Origin: Alphaproteobacteria bacterium
GTDB taxonomy: Bacteria > Pseudomonadota > Alphaproteobacteria > UBA6615
NCBI GenBank assembly: GCA_029243445.1
Contig: JAQWSA010000026.1
Span: 1-7,179, forward strand
Reading direction: 5' to 3'
DNA length: 7,179 nt
The stretch's first letter is position 1. Each line of letters begins with the position of its first letter. A program made the translations under genes and the position numbers. Below are positions 1 to 6,292 of the stretch, piece after piece. The notes under the pieces are model-generated. The model saw only the letters and a program-made list of their open reading frames with translations, was not told the DNA's origin and searched no databases.

Positions 1-269
1 CTTCTCCAGAGGGCAGGGATAAAATAGGGCGAGCATTCATACAAAACGCTAATTTACTTGGTTTACTAAGCAATGGATCAACTTATTGGCACAAGCGTGG
101 TACTACAGAATCTGAGCAGTTGTATATTGAACAAATGATAAAAAAAAGAATTAACGCTCGTGAAAAAAGAGATTTTGTTGAAGCCGATCGTATACGTGAC
201 GAGCTTTTATTGAAAAAAATTATACTGGAAGATGGTCCTGGCGGCACCGTATGGAGGCGCGGTGGCTAG
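1..269 (+). CDS. cysS: Cysteinyl-tRNA synthetase, C-terminal 88 residues (5' end outside window)
   Basis: This is the 3' end of a gene that begins upstream of the window. The frame is open from base 3 and ends at TAG 267-269. The visible 88 residues carry the typical CysS ending: an Arg/Lys/Glu-rich helix (NAREKRDFVEADRIRDEL) followed by LEDGPGGTVWRR. CysS is a cytoplasmic class I aminoacyl-tRNA synthetase that joins cysteine to tRNA-Cys using ATP; this tail belongs to the helical C-terminal region that contacts the tRNA anticodon side. The catalytic HIGH and KMSKS motifs lie outside the window. The cimA start codon follows the stop by only 2 nt, so the two genes are probably co-transcribed and perhaps translationally coupled. 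The family assignment is firm from the tail motif; whether the rest of the gene is intact cannot be judged here. Confidence 0.93.
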   Translation, partial: SPEGRDKIGRAFIQNANLLGLLSNGSTYWHKRGTTESEQLYIEQMIKKRINAREKRDFVEADRIRDELLLKKIILEDGPGGTVWRRGG

Positions 270-271
270 TT

Positions 272-1858
272 ATGACTGATCGTATCTTTCTTTATGATAC
301 CACACTACGTGATGGTGCACAGACTCAAGGCGTTGATTTTTCTGTAGATGATAAGCTTAATATCGCACATGCTTTGGATGCTCTAAAAGTTGACTATATT
401 GAGGGTGGTTGGCCTGGTGCAAACCCAGTAGATGATGATTTTTTCTCAAAATCACCTGGTTTAAAAAATGCTAAGTTTACCTCTTTTGGTATGACTAGAA
501 GGCCAGGTCACAGTGCGGCAAATGACCCTGGATTGAATGCCTTGCTCACAAATACTGTTGATGCAGTTTGTATGGTCGGTAAAACCTGGAAATTTCATGT
601 TGATGTTGCTCTTAATATAACTCCAGAAGAAAATATAGAAATGATATCCCAAAGTATAACCCATGCTTTAACTCGAACAAATGAAGTTTTATTTGATGCT
701 GAGCACTTCTTTGATGGATATAAAGATAACCCTAATTTTGCTATGTCGTGTATTAAATCTGCAATTGATTCTGGATCAAGGTGGGTTGTACTTTGTGATA
801 CAAACGGTGGCACTCTACCTCATGAAATATCACGAATAGTTGGTGAAGTCTGTTGCCATATTCCCGGTAATAAATTGGGGATTCATGCACATGATGATAC
901 TGGTAATTCTGTTGCTAACTCACTCGCAGCTGTTGAATCCGGAGTAAGACAAGTACAAGGCACATTAAATGGTTTAGGGGAGCGTTGCGGAAATGCCAAT
1001 TTGATAAGTATTATTCCTTCCTTGATGCTAAAGTATAATGGTCAATATGAAACAGGTTTAGACGATTCAGGGCTCACTCAGTTAACGCGCATTTCACGGT
1101 TGTTAGATGAATTGCTAAATCGTGCTCCAGATCGTCACGCAGCTTATGTAGGGGAGTCCGCTTTTGCTCATAAAGGCGGTTTGCATGTTTCTGCTGTTCA
1201 AAAAAATACTAAGACTTATGAGCACATTGAGCCTAACATAGTTGGTAATAACCGACATATTGTTGTTTCAGACCAAGCTGGTAAATCAAATGTATTATTA
1301 AGATTAGCTGATTCTGGTATAGAAGTTAAAAATGATGACAAGAGAATAAACCGTCTCGTAGATGATATAAAAGCTCGTGAATACCAAGGTTATTCTTATG
1401 ACGGAGCTGAGGCTAGCTTTGTTATACTCGCTAGGCGAGCATTGGGTGAGCTACCAAAATTTTTTGATATTATTAGTTTTCGTACTGAGGTTGAACGTAG
1501 GTTTAATGCCCGAGGAGATCTTACCACTATCAGTCAGGCGGTTATAAAAATAGATATTTCCGGTAAATTAACAATGCAAGTCGCTGAGGGTAATGGTCCG
1601 GTTAACGCTCTAGATGAAGCTTTACGTAAAGCATTAATACCTCAATTTCCTGAACTAGAAGGAATGAGATTAGTTGATTTTAAAGTACGCATTTTAACTC
1701 CTCAACAAGCCACAGCGGCTGTAACCAGAGTTATGATAGAGTCTACGGATGAGTCGGGTGAGCGTTGGGGTACAGTGGGAATATCACCTAATATTATTGA
1801 TGCGGCTTATGCAGCTTTAGAAGATGCAATAATATATAAGTTATTGGGTGGTGGCTAA
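272..1858 (+). CDS. cimA: (R)-citramalate synthase
   Basis: A 528-residue protein of the 2-isopropylmalate synthase / DRE-TIM metallolyase family, cytoplasmic. CimA condenses pyruvate and acetyl-CoA to (R)-citramalate, the first step of the threonine-independent route to 2-oxobutyrate and isoleucine. Numbered from base 272: YDTTLRDGAQ with R13-D14 (catalytic Arg and metal-binding Asp), GIHAHDD with metal-ligand H205/H207, GERCGN at 236-241, and SAFAHKGGLH at 296-305. The C-terminal part, about 395-525, matches the LeuA-type dimerisation and allosteric domain, so feedback by a branched-chain amino acid is likely. The long form beginning IFLYDTTLRDGAQTQGVDFS and the overall length fit the citramalate synthase subfamily rather than LeuA or homocitrate synthase, but substrate choice is not proven by sequence. 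An upstream in-frame ATG at 251 would lie inside cysS; I prefer 272 because the family begins close to the FLYDTTLRDG strand and GGTGG (261-265) sits 6 nt upstream. Confidence 0.92.
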   Translation: MTDRIFLYDTTLRDGAQTQGVDFSVDDKLNIAHALDALKVDYIEGGWPGANPVDDDFFSKSPGLKNAKFTSFGMTRRPGHSAANDPGLNALLTNTVDAVCMVGKTWKFHVDVALNITPEENIEMISQSITHALTRTNEVLFDAEHFFDGYKDNPNFAMSCIKSAIDSGSRWVVLCDTNGGTLPHEISRIVGEVCCHIPGNKLGIHAHDDTGNSVANSLAAVESGVRQVQGTLNGLGERCGNANLISIIPSLMLKYNGQYETGLDDSGLTQLTRISRLLDELLNRAPDRHAAYVGESAFAHKGGLHVSAVQKNTKTYEHIEPNIVGNNRHIVVSDQAGKSNVLLRLADSGIEVKNDDKRINRLVDDIKAREYQGYSYDGAEASFVILARRALGELPKFFDIISFRTEVERRFNARGDLTTISQAVIKIDISGKLTMQVAEGNGPVNALDEALRKALIPQFPELEGMRLVDFKVRILTPQQATAAVTRVMIESTDESGERWGTVGISPNIIDAAYAALEDAIIYKLLGGG

Positions 1859-1923
1859 TATCTTGCATTATTTAATGCTGAAGTAAAATCTAGTTATTTG
1901 CGGATTATAAGTACCTAAACTTT

Positions 1924-3156
1924 ATGAGGTATAATCACTTGATTTCTGTAGTGTCCAGAGCCAAAGTTTTCAATAAATCTGATCTTCTTCGTAAAACAAC
2001 GTTGTTATTAGCAAGTAGTTTTACTCTTTTTTCCTTAGCAGTAATAGCACCATCATTGCCGCAGATTGAGTATACATTTAGTAGTACTCCCAATGTATCT
2101 ATGTTAACAAGATTATTGCTAACTATACCGGCCCTAGCAATAGCTTTTGCGTCACCCTTCATGGGTGTATTAATAGATAAATACAAAAGAAAAACCCTCT
2201 TACAATTAGTTGTTATAGTTTATGTGGTTAGTGGAACTGCTGCGATATGGCTCGATAACCTAGTATTACTATTGTTTAGTAGGTTTATTTTAGGCATAGC
2301 CGTTGGGGGGTTGTTAACTATAGTTACTACGTTGATTGCGGATTATTATAGTGGACCTACTCGTACTCGTATGGCTGCAGCCCAGTTTTCTGTGATGGTA
2401 TTCGCTGTAGCTGCTGGTACGGCACTTTCTGGCATTTTAGCAGATATAAATTGGCAGTTACCCTTTTATATGTATTTTACAGCTTTAGTATTGTTACCTC
2501 TAATTTATATAAGCATAACAGAGCCATCATCGATTAATAATAAAAATGAAGATAATTTAAGACTAACCACTGATGCATTCCCATTTCTTAAGGCAGTTCT
2601 TATATATAGCGTAGCAGTAATAACGCTCTTAACAACTTTTATGGTTCCTTCACAGCTACCATTCTTGATTTATGAAAATGAAATAGGTGGAGCAAGAGAG
2701 GCTGGTTTTGGTATTGCTTTATTTAATTTGATGGCAGCATTAATTGTATTAGCCTTTCGTCGAATTTGGGAACGTTATAGCCATATAACTGTTTTAATTT
2801 GTGGGTATACCCTATTAGCTACAGGATATTATTTTACGGCTACAGCAGGTAGTATAAGTCAAGTGTTTTTAGGAATGGCAATATCGGGGTCGGGTTTTGC
2901 TGTTGTTATACCCACATTCACAGTCTGGATATTTGATATAGCCCCTAAGAAATACAGAGGCCGCGCTGTTGGAGGAGTAACTATGTCAGTATTCTTGGGA
3001 ACCGGTCTTTCTCCGATATATAGCCAGCCAATAGCCGATTGGATTGGATTGTCTGGGGCATTCTATGTTTCAGGAATTATACAGGCCTCATTTATCTTAT
3101 GTTTTGCTTTAATTGGTTTGAAAAACTTTTTTATCTACGAAGGATATAGAAAATGA
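1924..3156 (+). CDS. MFS transporter, 12 transmembrane helices, substrate unknown
   Basis: A 410-residue inner-membrane protein of the major facilitator superfamily, most likely a proton-driven exporter of a small molecule. Hydrophobic segments fall near residues 25-46, 59-84, 91-110, 112-135, 150-173, 178-198, then after a polar central loop (199-220) near 221-245, 258-280, 286-307, 310-335, 346-370 and 375-402. The loop after helix 2 carries MFS motif A (GVLIDKYKRK, 81-90), and helix 4 has R120 followed by a GxxxGG pattern (LFSRFILGIAVGG), which resembles motif B. Length is normal for the family. The start is uncertain: ATG 1924 has no clear ribosome site, whereas TTG 1939 has TGAGG ending 9 nt upstream and would shorten the protein by 5 residues. 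It follows cimA by 65 bp, and its last codons overlap the trmJ start (ATGA), so it is probably an operon member. I do not recognise the substrate group; a drug or amino-acid exporter is equally possible. Confidence 0.85.
   Translation: MRYNHLISVVSRAKVFNKSDLLRKTTLLLASSFTLFSLAVIAPSLPQIEYTFSSTPNVSMLTRLLLTIPALAIAFASPFMGVLIDKYKRKTLLQLVVIVYVVSGTAAIWLDNLVLLLFSRFILGIAVGGLLTIVTTLIADYYSGPTRTRMAAAQFSVMVFAVAAGTALSGILADINWQLPFYMYFTALVLLPLIYISITEPSSINNKNEDNLRLTTDAFPFLKAVLIYSVAVITLLTTFMVPSQLPFLIYENEIGGAREAGFGIALFNLMAALIVLAFRRIWERYSHITVLICGYTLLATGYYFTATAGSISQVFLGMAISGSGFAVVIPTFTVWIFDIAPKKYRGRAVGGVTMSVFLGTGLSPIYSQPIADWIGLSGAFYVSGIIQASFILCFALIGLKNFFIYEGYRK
3140..3144 (+). promoter_or_regulatory. Shine-Dalgarno sequence for trmJ inside the MFS gene
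   Basis: AAGGA lies 8 nt before the ATG at 3153 and within the last codons of the MFS gene. It supports the trmJ start that overlaps the MFS stop (ATGA) and means ribosomes can reload there while finishing the exporter. Confidence 0.65.
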
Positions 3157-3953
3157 CAGGCACGGATTATACCAAGAAAAGCATTACTGGTGGTCCTAGT
3201 GTTATTTTGGTTGAACCCCAACTTGCAGAAAATATTGGTGCAACAGCTCGAGCTATGCTGAATTGTGGGCTTACTAAACTCATTATCGTAAATCCTCGGG
3301 AAAGATTTCCTAACCCAAAAGCAGATGCAATGTCCGCTGGCGCTACTGATGTACTAAAAAATGCTAAAATATTTACTAGTGTTGAAGAAGCTGTTGCTGG
3401 TTTCAACCGAGTTTTTGCAACAACTGCACGACCTCGTGAAATGATTGTAAATGAGGTTACACCAAGAATTGCTGCTGTTGATATGAAAAATGCTTGGCGG
3501 GATGGAGATGAGGTAAGTATTATGTTCGGCCCAGAGGCCTCTGGATTAACTAATGATCATATCGCTCTGGCCGATACGGTAATATCCGTGCCTTTGAATC
3601 CTGCTTATTCATCACTGAATCTAGCCCAGGCAGTACTTATAATCAGTTATGAGTGGTTCACTATAGCTAAAGAGATGCCCACTGAAAATCGAGTAAATAA
3701 TTATGCAAGACCAGCTAATAAAAATGAGTTAAATGATTTTTTTATAAGGTTTGAATCTGCTTTGGATTTAAGTGGATTTTTTCGTTCCTCTGATATGCGA
3801 CCTTCCATGATTAGAAATCTCAGAATCATGTTACAACGAGCTACTCTTACCGAACAGGAGATTCGTACGCTACATGGCGTCGTTTCTAGCCTTTCGGGTA
3901 GTTGGCGAGAAACTCCTAATCAACTGCGTAAAAATTTACTAGATAAGAGTTAA
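3153..3953 (+). CDS. trmJ: TrmJ-family RNA 2'-O-methyltransferase (SPOUT class)
   Basis: A 266-residue cytoplasmic methyltransferase. TrmJ uses S-adenosylmethionine to methylate the 2'-OH of nucleotide 32 in the tRNA anticodon loop. The three SpoU/TrmH-type motifs are present: NIGATARAM (27-35, with the catalytic-type Arg 33), IMFGPEASGLTND (123-135), and VPLNPAYSSLNLAQAV (146-161), which forms part of the SAM-binding trefoil knot. A C-terminal helical extension (about 190-250, NELNDFFIRFESALDLSGFF onward) is the region that distinguishes TrmJ from shorter SpoU proteins, so the call is better than generic, although the exact RNA target is inferred. The ATG overlaps the MFS stop as ATGA, and AAGGA (3140-3144) lies 8 nt upstream, a good ribosome site embedded in the MFS gene; translational coupling is likely. 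The stop codon overlaps that of the converging EamA gene. Confidence 0.9.
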   Translation: MTGTDYTKKSITGGPSVILVEPQLAENIGATARAMLNCGLTKLIIVNPRERFPNPKADAMSAGATDVLKNAKIFTSVEEAVAGFNRVFATTARPREMIVNEVTPRIAAVDMKNAWRDGDEVSIMFGPEASGLTNDHIALADTVISVPLNPAYSSLNLAQAVLIISYEWFTIAKEMPTENRVNNYARPANKNELNDFFIRFESALDLSGFFRSSDMRPSMIRNLRIMLQRATLTEQEIRTLHGVVSSLSGSWRETPNQLRKNLLDKS

Positions 3954-4846
3954 GAAGAATTTGTATAATTTTGCTTTGCACTTAAGAAAAAATATACAGT
4001 TAGCGTAGCTATTATTATAAGCCCGCCAATTAAGCTAGCACTTGATGGCAATTGTTTTATAAAAACCCATGCCCAAAGTGGACCGAATACTGCCTCCAGT
4101 AATACTATTAGGCTAACTTCTGAGGCTGGTAGATATTTAGGCCCAAGGCTAATAAGCCCAAAAGATAATGGTAGAATAATTAATCCTTGCAGCCCTACCC
4201 AAATTATATCGTTAGTACTCATCTGTAGAGTAGGTGCGAACACTAAACTTATGACTGCTATTATATAACCACCAGTGGCTATAGTAAGGCTAATATTAGA
4301 AATAGCGGACTTTCTTAAAATTACTAGCGTGCCTGCCCAGCTGGCAGCTGCCAATACAGCGGCTAGATCTCCTATTAGATCTCCTTTTCCTATTCCATCT
4401 CCAAAGATAATTGCCATTCCGATTATAGTTATTAAACTTGCTATGATGGTCATTTTTGAAACCGGTTCACGCAGAAAAATAAAGGCAAAACCTGCTGCAA
4501 AAAGAGGAGAAATTGTAATTAAAAATAGTGTATTAGCGACATTTGTATTTACAATTGCTGTTACAAAAGAAATAGAAGAAATAGCAAATAAAAGTGCAAC
4601 AGCTATAGTATATTTTACTGTTTCTCTATCATATATTCCAAAGTTCTGACTGATGGCTTTAACTTTATATGTTAAGACAGAGTATATAGTCAGCGCGATA
4701 GCCATTAAAAATCCGCGCCAGAATAACATTGTCCAAATGTCAGCACTTATTAATGTAGTTAGAAGGCCGTCAGGTGTTAGTACCATTACACCGCAAACGA
4801 CTATCAAAACACCATTTTTACGAGAGTTGTTTCTAAAAAAAACCAT
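3950..4846 (-). CDS. EamA-family (DMT superfamily) transporter, 10 predicted helices
   Basis: A 298-residue inner-membrane protein counted from ATG 4846; a TTG at 4864 in the same frame would add six residues. Two repeated EamA domains are visible. The first, about residues 13-147, ends with FIFLREPVSK followed by a hydrophobic helix, the usual signature. The second, about 156-288, ends with YLPASEVSLIVLLEAVFGPLWAWVFIKQLPSS and a last helix. Members of this family export amino acids, metabolites or drugs, or take up nucleotide-linked compounds; the substrate cannot be read from sequence. Neither start has a convincing Shine-Dalgarno (AT-rich before the TTG, only GGAT before the ATG). The gene points against the cysS-cimA-MFS-trmJ cluster and away from rpsD, so it must have its own promoter in the 4865-5042 region. 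It shares superfamily but little obvious sequence with the RarD gene at the right edge. Confidence 0.85.
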   Translation of the reverse strand: MVFFRNNSRKNGVLIVVCGVMVLTPDGLLTTLISADIWTMLFWRGFLMAIALTIYSVLTYKVKAISQNFGIYDRETVKYTIAVALLFAISSISFVTAIVNTNVANTLFLITISPLFAAGFAFIFLREPVSKMTIIASLITIIGMAIIFGDGIGKGDLIGDLAAVLAAASWAGTLVILRKSAISNISLTIATGGYIIAVISLVFAPTLQMSTNDIIWVGLQGLIILPLSFGLISLGPKYLPASEVSLIVLLEAVFGPLWAWVFIKQLPSSASLIGGLIIIATLTVYFFLSAKQNYTNSS

Positions 4847-4896
4847 TGATTCTGATGTATCCAATATATTTTTTTATTAATATTAAGAACGAGTGT

Positions 4897-4924
4897 TTGA
4901 CATATGCTATTTCATTATTATAAA
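4897..4924 (+). promoter_or_regulatory. Sigma-70-type promoter for rpsD
   Basis: A perfect -35 box TTGACA (4897-4902) is followed after 16 nt by TATAAA (4919-4924), 5 of 6 bases of the -10 consensus. Transcription would begin near 4931, giving an rpsD leader of about 112 nt. This is the strongest promoter-like sequence I see in the window and suits a ribosomal protein gene. A second, perfect TATAAT at 4929-4934 lacks a -35 at proper distance. Confidence 0.7.
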
Positions 4925-4934
4925 TGCCTATAAT
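4917..4934. repeat. Inverted repeat carrying opposed TATAAT boxes
   Basis: ATTATAAATGCCTATAAT is a perfect 6-bp inverted repeat with a 6-nt centre. Each arm reads as TATAAT on its own strand, one pointing to rpsD and one to the EamA gene. It could hold the -10 box of the divergent EamA promoter, but no good -35 is visible on the minus strand, so this is only a candidate. Confidence 0.35.
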
Positions 4935-5010
4935 TCCTGGGAACGTGGAGCGGCGAATATGCCTACTTCCGTGCAACATTAAGATATTTTTATTGAAGCA
5001 CCTACCGGGA
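4935..5010 (+). promoter_or_regulatory. Candidate structured 5' leader of rpsD
   Basis: This GC-richer block sits in otherwise AT-rich intergenic DNA, immediately after the predicted rpsD transcription start. By hand it folds as a three-way junction: an outer helix TCCTGG (4935-4940) with CCGGGA (5005-5010); a hairpin GGAG (4947-4950) with TTCC (4967-4970) containing an inner GGC/GCC stem and a GAATAT loop; and a helix GTGC (4971-4974) with GCAC (4998-5001) directly abutting the hairpin. Two pairs are G-U wobbles that would not form in the opposite strand's RNA, favouring a plus-strand transcript. No U-rich terminator follows, so any control would more likely act on translation. S4 is a known autorepressor of its mRNA in other bacteria; that it acts here is inference. 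Confidence 0.4.
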
Positions 5011-5030
5011 CAATAAAATATATATAAAAA

Positions 5031-5034
5031 AAGG
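5031..5034 (+). promoter_or_regulatory. Shine-Dalgarno sequence for rpsD
   Basis: AAGG lies 8 nt before the ATG at 5043 within a very AT-rich run. It is short but correctly spaced, and its unstructured surroundings should be easily accessible unless bound by a regulator. Confidence 0.55.
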
Positions 5035-5042
5035 TATATAAA

Positions 5043-5657
5043 ATGACAAAACGTCATCCATCGAAGTATAAAATTGATCGCCGTCTTGGTGTTAATTTAT
5101 GGGGCCGACCAAAGAGTCCTTTCAATCGCCGTGAATATGGTCCTGGTGAACATGGTCGCCGAAGAAAGAAGCCTTCAGATTATGGACTTCACCTTGCTGC
5201 AAAACAAAAACTAAAAGGTTATTATGGCAGTATAGGTGAAAAGCAATTTCATAGATATTATGAAGAAGCGGTTCGTCGTCGAGGTGATACAGGTGAAAAC
5301 TTAATTGAGCTTCTAGAACGTCGTCTTGATGCTGTAATTTATAGGATGAAGTTTGTACCTACTGTTTTTGCGGCGAGGCAGTTTGTTAGCCATGGGCATA
5401 TTCTTGTTAATGGTAAAAAAGTAAATATACCATCATACAACGTAAAAGATGGAGATGTAATTGAGGTAAAAGAAAAATCACGAGAGATACCAATGGTACT
5501 AGAAGCAAATTCTGCAGCTGATCGTGATTTACCTGATTACATGGATGTTGATCTAGATAGATTACGTGGAACATTTACCCGAGGTCCTAGCCTTGCGGAT
5601 GTTCCTTACCCAGTTCAGATGGAGCCAAATTTAGTTATTGAATATTATTCTCTATAA
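5043..5657 (+). CDS. rpsD: 30S ribosomal protein S4
   Basis: A 204-residue primary 16S rRNA-binding protein that starts assembly of the 30S body and lines the mRNA entry site. The basic N-terminal part ([29 protein letters not shown]) and [12 protein letters not shown] are typical S4. The S4 RNA-binding domain spans about residues 92-155 ([14 protein letters not shown]... [28 protein letters not shown]). The [17 protein letters not shown] version without an N-terminal zinc-type Cys cluster, and the [28 protein letters not shown] ending, are what I know from alphaproteobacteria. It is monocistronic here rather than in the alpha operon with rpoA, having its own promoter and leader. It converges on the VOC gene with 16 bp between stops and no evident terminator hairpin. 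Confidence 0.98.
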   Translation: MTKRHPSKYKIDRRLGVNLWGRPKSPFNRREYGPGEHGRRRKKPSDYGLHLAAKQKLKGYYGSIGEKQFHRYYEEAVRRRGDTGENLIELLERRLDAVIYRMKFVPTVFAARQFVSHGHILVNGKKVNIPSYNVKDGDVIEVKEKSREIPMVLEANSAADRDLPDYMDVDLDRLRGTFTRGPSLADVPYPVQMEPNLVIEYYSL

Positions 5658-5673
5658 TTATTTATTTCTTATT

Positions 5674-6216
5674 TTATCCAGTTGGAAACGTAAGCGGCCT
5701 AGGTGTTCCTAATTTTTTATTTGATTTAGCTACATTTGATTTTGATTTACTTAATCTTAAAGGTGGTATTTTATTAAGTTGTTCACCTTTTTTAAATCTT
5801 CTGCGAGCTTTTGCTGAACCATAAAAGGGTTCTATGTTTTCACTGCCATTTGATTGAAATTGAATCTCAATTTTATTTCCATCAGGGTCAAAAACATTAA
5901 CCTGGCACATCTTGATACTATCCAAAGGCACCATATAATGTGGGGCGTCATGTTTTCGTAGCTTATTTTGAAAATGCTTTATAGAACCTGAACTTCTTAA
6001 TGCAAAATGTTCTACTTGAGCATCACTTACAGGAATATTTTTAGTAGATTCTACAAGATGAACGATGGCACGTCCTTTGCAATAGTGCCAGGCACCACCA
6101 AATTCAAAGGGCGGTCGCTTACCGCGTTTAAGACCAAGAACTTTTTCGTAAAATTCCGTCATTTCATCAAGACGCGCTGTGCGGATATTAACGTGGTCGA
6201 GCCATGCCATAGTCAT
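5674..6216 (-). CDS. VOC/glyoxalase-fold protein with basic C-terminal tail
   Basis: A 180-residue soluble protein. Residues about 4-122 form one VOC (glyoxalase / bleomycin-resistance / dioxygenase) domain: WLDHVNIRTARLDEMTEFYEKVLGLK, AIVHLVE, VEHFALRSSG, and VNVFDPDGNKIEIQFQ. H8, H70 and E117 occupy the usual metal-ligand positions; H53 is another candidate. Metal-dependent chemistry is therefore plausible, but the family is too diverse to assign a reaction, and one domain implies a dimer. Residues 131-180 form a tail with 14 Lys/Arg and a single acidic residue, of low complexity and probably disordered, which is unusual for the family. The start at 6216 is supported by AGAGGA 8 nt upstream; a second ATG two codons later is less well placed. 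The gene lies 78 bp downstream of the RarD gene on the same strand, with a possible promoter of its own. Confidence 0.82.
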   Translation of the reverse strand: MTMAWLDHVNIRTARLDEMTEFYEKVLGLKRGKRPPFEFGGAWHYCKGRAIVHLVESTKNIPVSDAQVEHFALRSSGSIKHFQNKLRKHDAPHYMVPLDSIKMCQVNVFDPDGNKIEIQFQSNGSENIEPFYGSAKARRRFKKGEQLNKIPPLRLSKSKSNVAKSNKKLGTPRPLTFPTG

Positions 6217-6224
6217 TGCGTTTT

Positions 6225-6230
6225 TCCTCT
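6225..6230 (-). promoter_or_regulatory. Shine-Dalgarno sequence fixing the VOC gene start
   Basis: On the minus strand AGAGGA is followed by 8 nt and then ATG 6216. It favours the first ATG over the one two codons downstream. Confidence 0.6.
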
Positions 6231-6234
6231 ATTC

Positions 6235-6248
6235 AGAAATAAATTTCT
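6235..6248. repeat. 14-bp palindrome upstream of the VOC gene
   Basis: AGAAATAAATTTCT is a perfect 6-bp inverted repeat around a 2-nt centre, lying between the candidate promoter and the ribosome site of the VOC gene and overlapping its predicted transcription start. It could be an operator for a dimeric regulator; in AT-rich DNA chance is also possible. Confidence 0.3.
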
Positions 6249-6251
6249 TCT

Positions 6252-6280
6252 ATAATGCGCCCCTATGTCGAGTGATTCAA
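6252..6280 (-). promoter_or_regulatory. Possible promoter for the VOC gene
   Basis: On the minus strand TTGAAT (6280-6275) and CATTAT (6257-6252) are separated by 17 nt, each matching 4 of 6 consensus bases. Transcription would begin near 6245, about 29 nt before the ATG. It is weak, and read-through from the RarD gene is an alternative. Confidence 0.3.
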
Positions 6281-6292
6281 TACTCTTCTTAT

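Noticed and set aside
461..813. Minus-strand open frames within cimA
   Set aside because: They lie entirely inside the conserved catalytic barrel of cimA, have no recognisable motifs and no ribosome sites.
1865..1878. Small palindrome GCATTA-TT-TAATGC after cimA as a terminator
   Set aside because: The 2-nt loop is too tight, the stem is AT-rich and no U-run follows; it is more likely chance. A weak promoter pair here (TTGCAT 1863-1868, TAAAAT 1884-1889) has only 15-nt spacing and is also not called.
1930..1935. TATAAT at the start of the MFS gene as a -10 box
   Set aside because: It lies inside the start region of the gene, with no -35 at 16-18 nt, and would start transcription after the start codon.
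4275..4880. Open frames on the plus strand of 124 and 75 codons opposite the EamA gene
   Set aside because: Both are antisense to a convincing membrane transporter, resemble no family I know, and their composition follows from the hydrophobic codons on the other strand.
4935..5010. tRNA, SRP RNA or known riboswitch in the rpsD leader
   Set aside because: There is no TTCRANY T-loop, no GGTCAGG-type SRP core, and no TPP, FMN, cobalamin or SAM consensus that I recognise.
4833..5057. A 74-codon minus-strand frame spanning the rpsD leader
   Set aside because: It crosses the promoter, leader and rpsD start, has a low-complexity Phe/Tyr/Ile-rich sequence expected from AT-rich DNA, and matches nothing known to me.
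5658..5673. Bidirectional terminator between rpsD and the VOC gene
   Set aside because: The 16-bp gap is T-rich but has no inverted repeat able to form a hairpin.
6007..6255. Plus-strand frame of 82 codons over the VOC gene
   Set aside because: It is antisense to the conserved VOC domain and lacks its own recognisable features.
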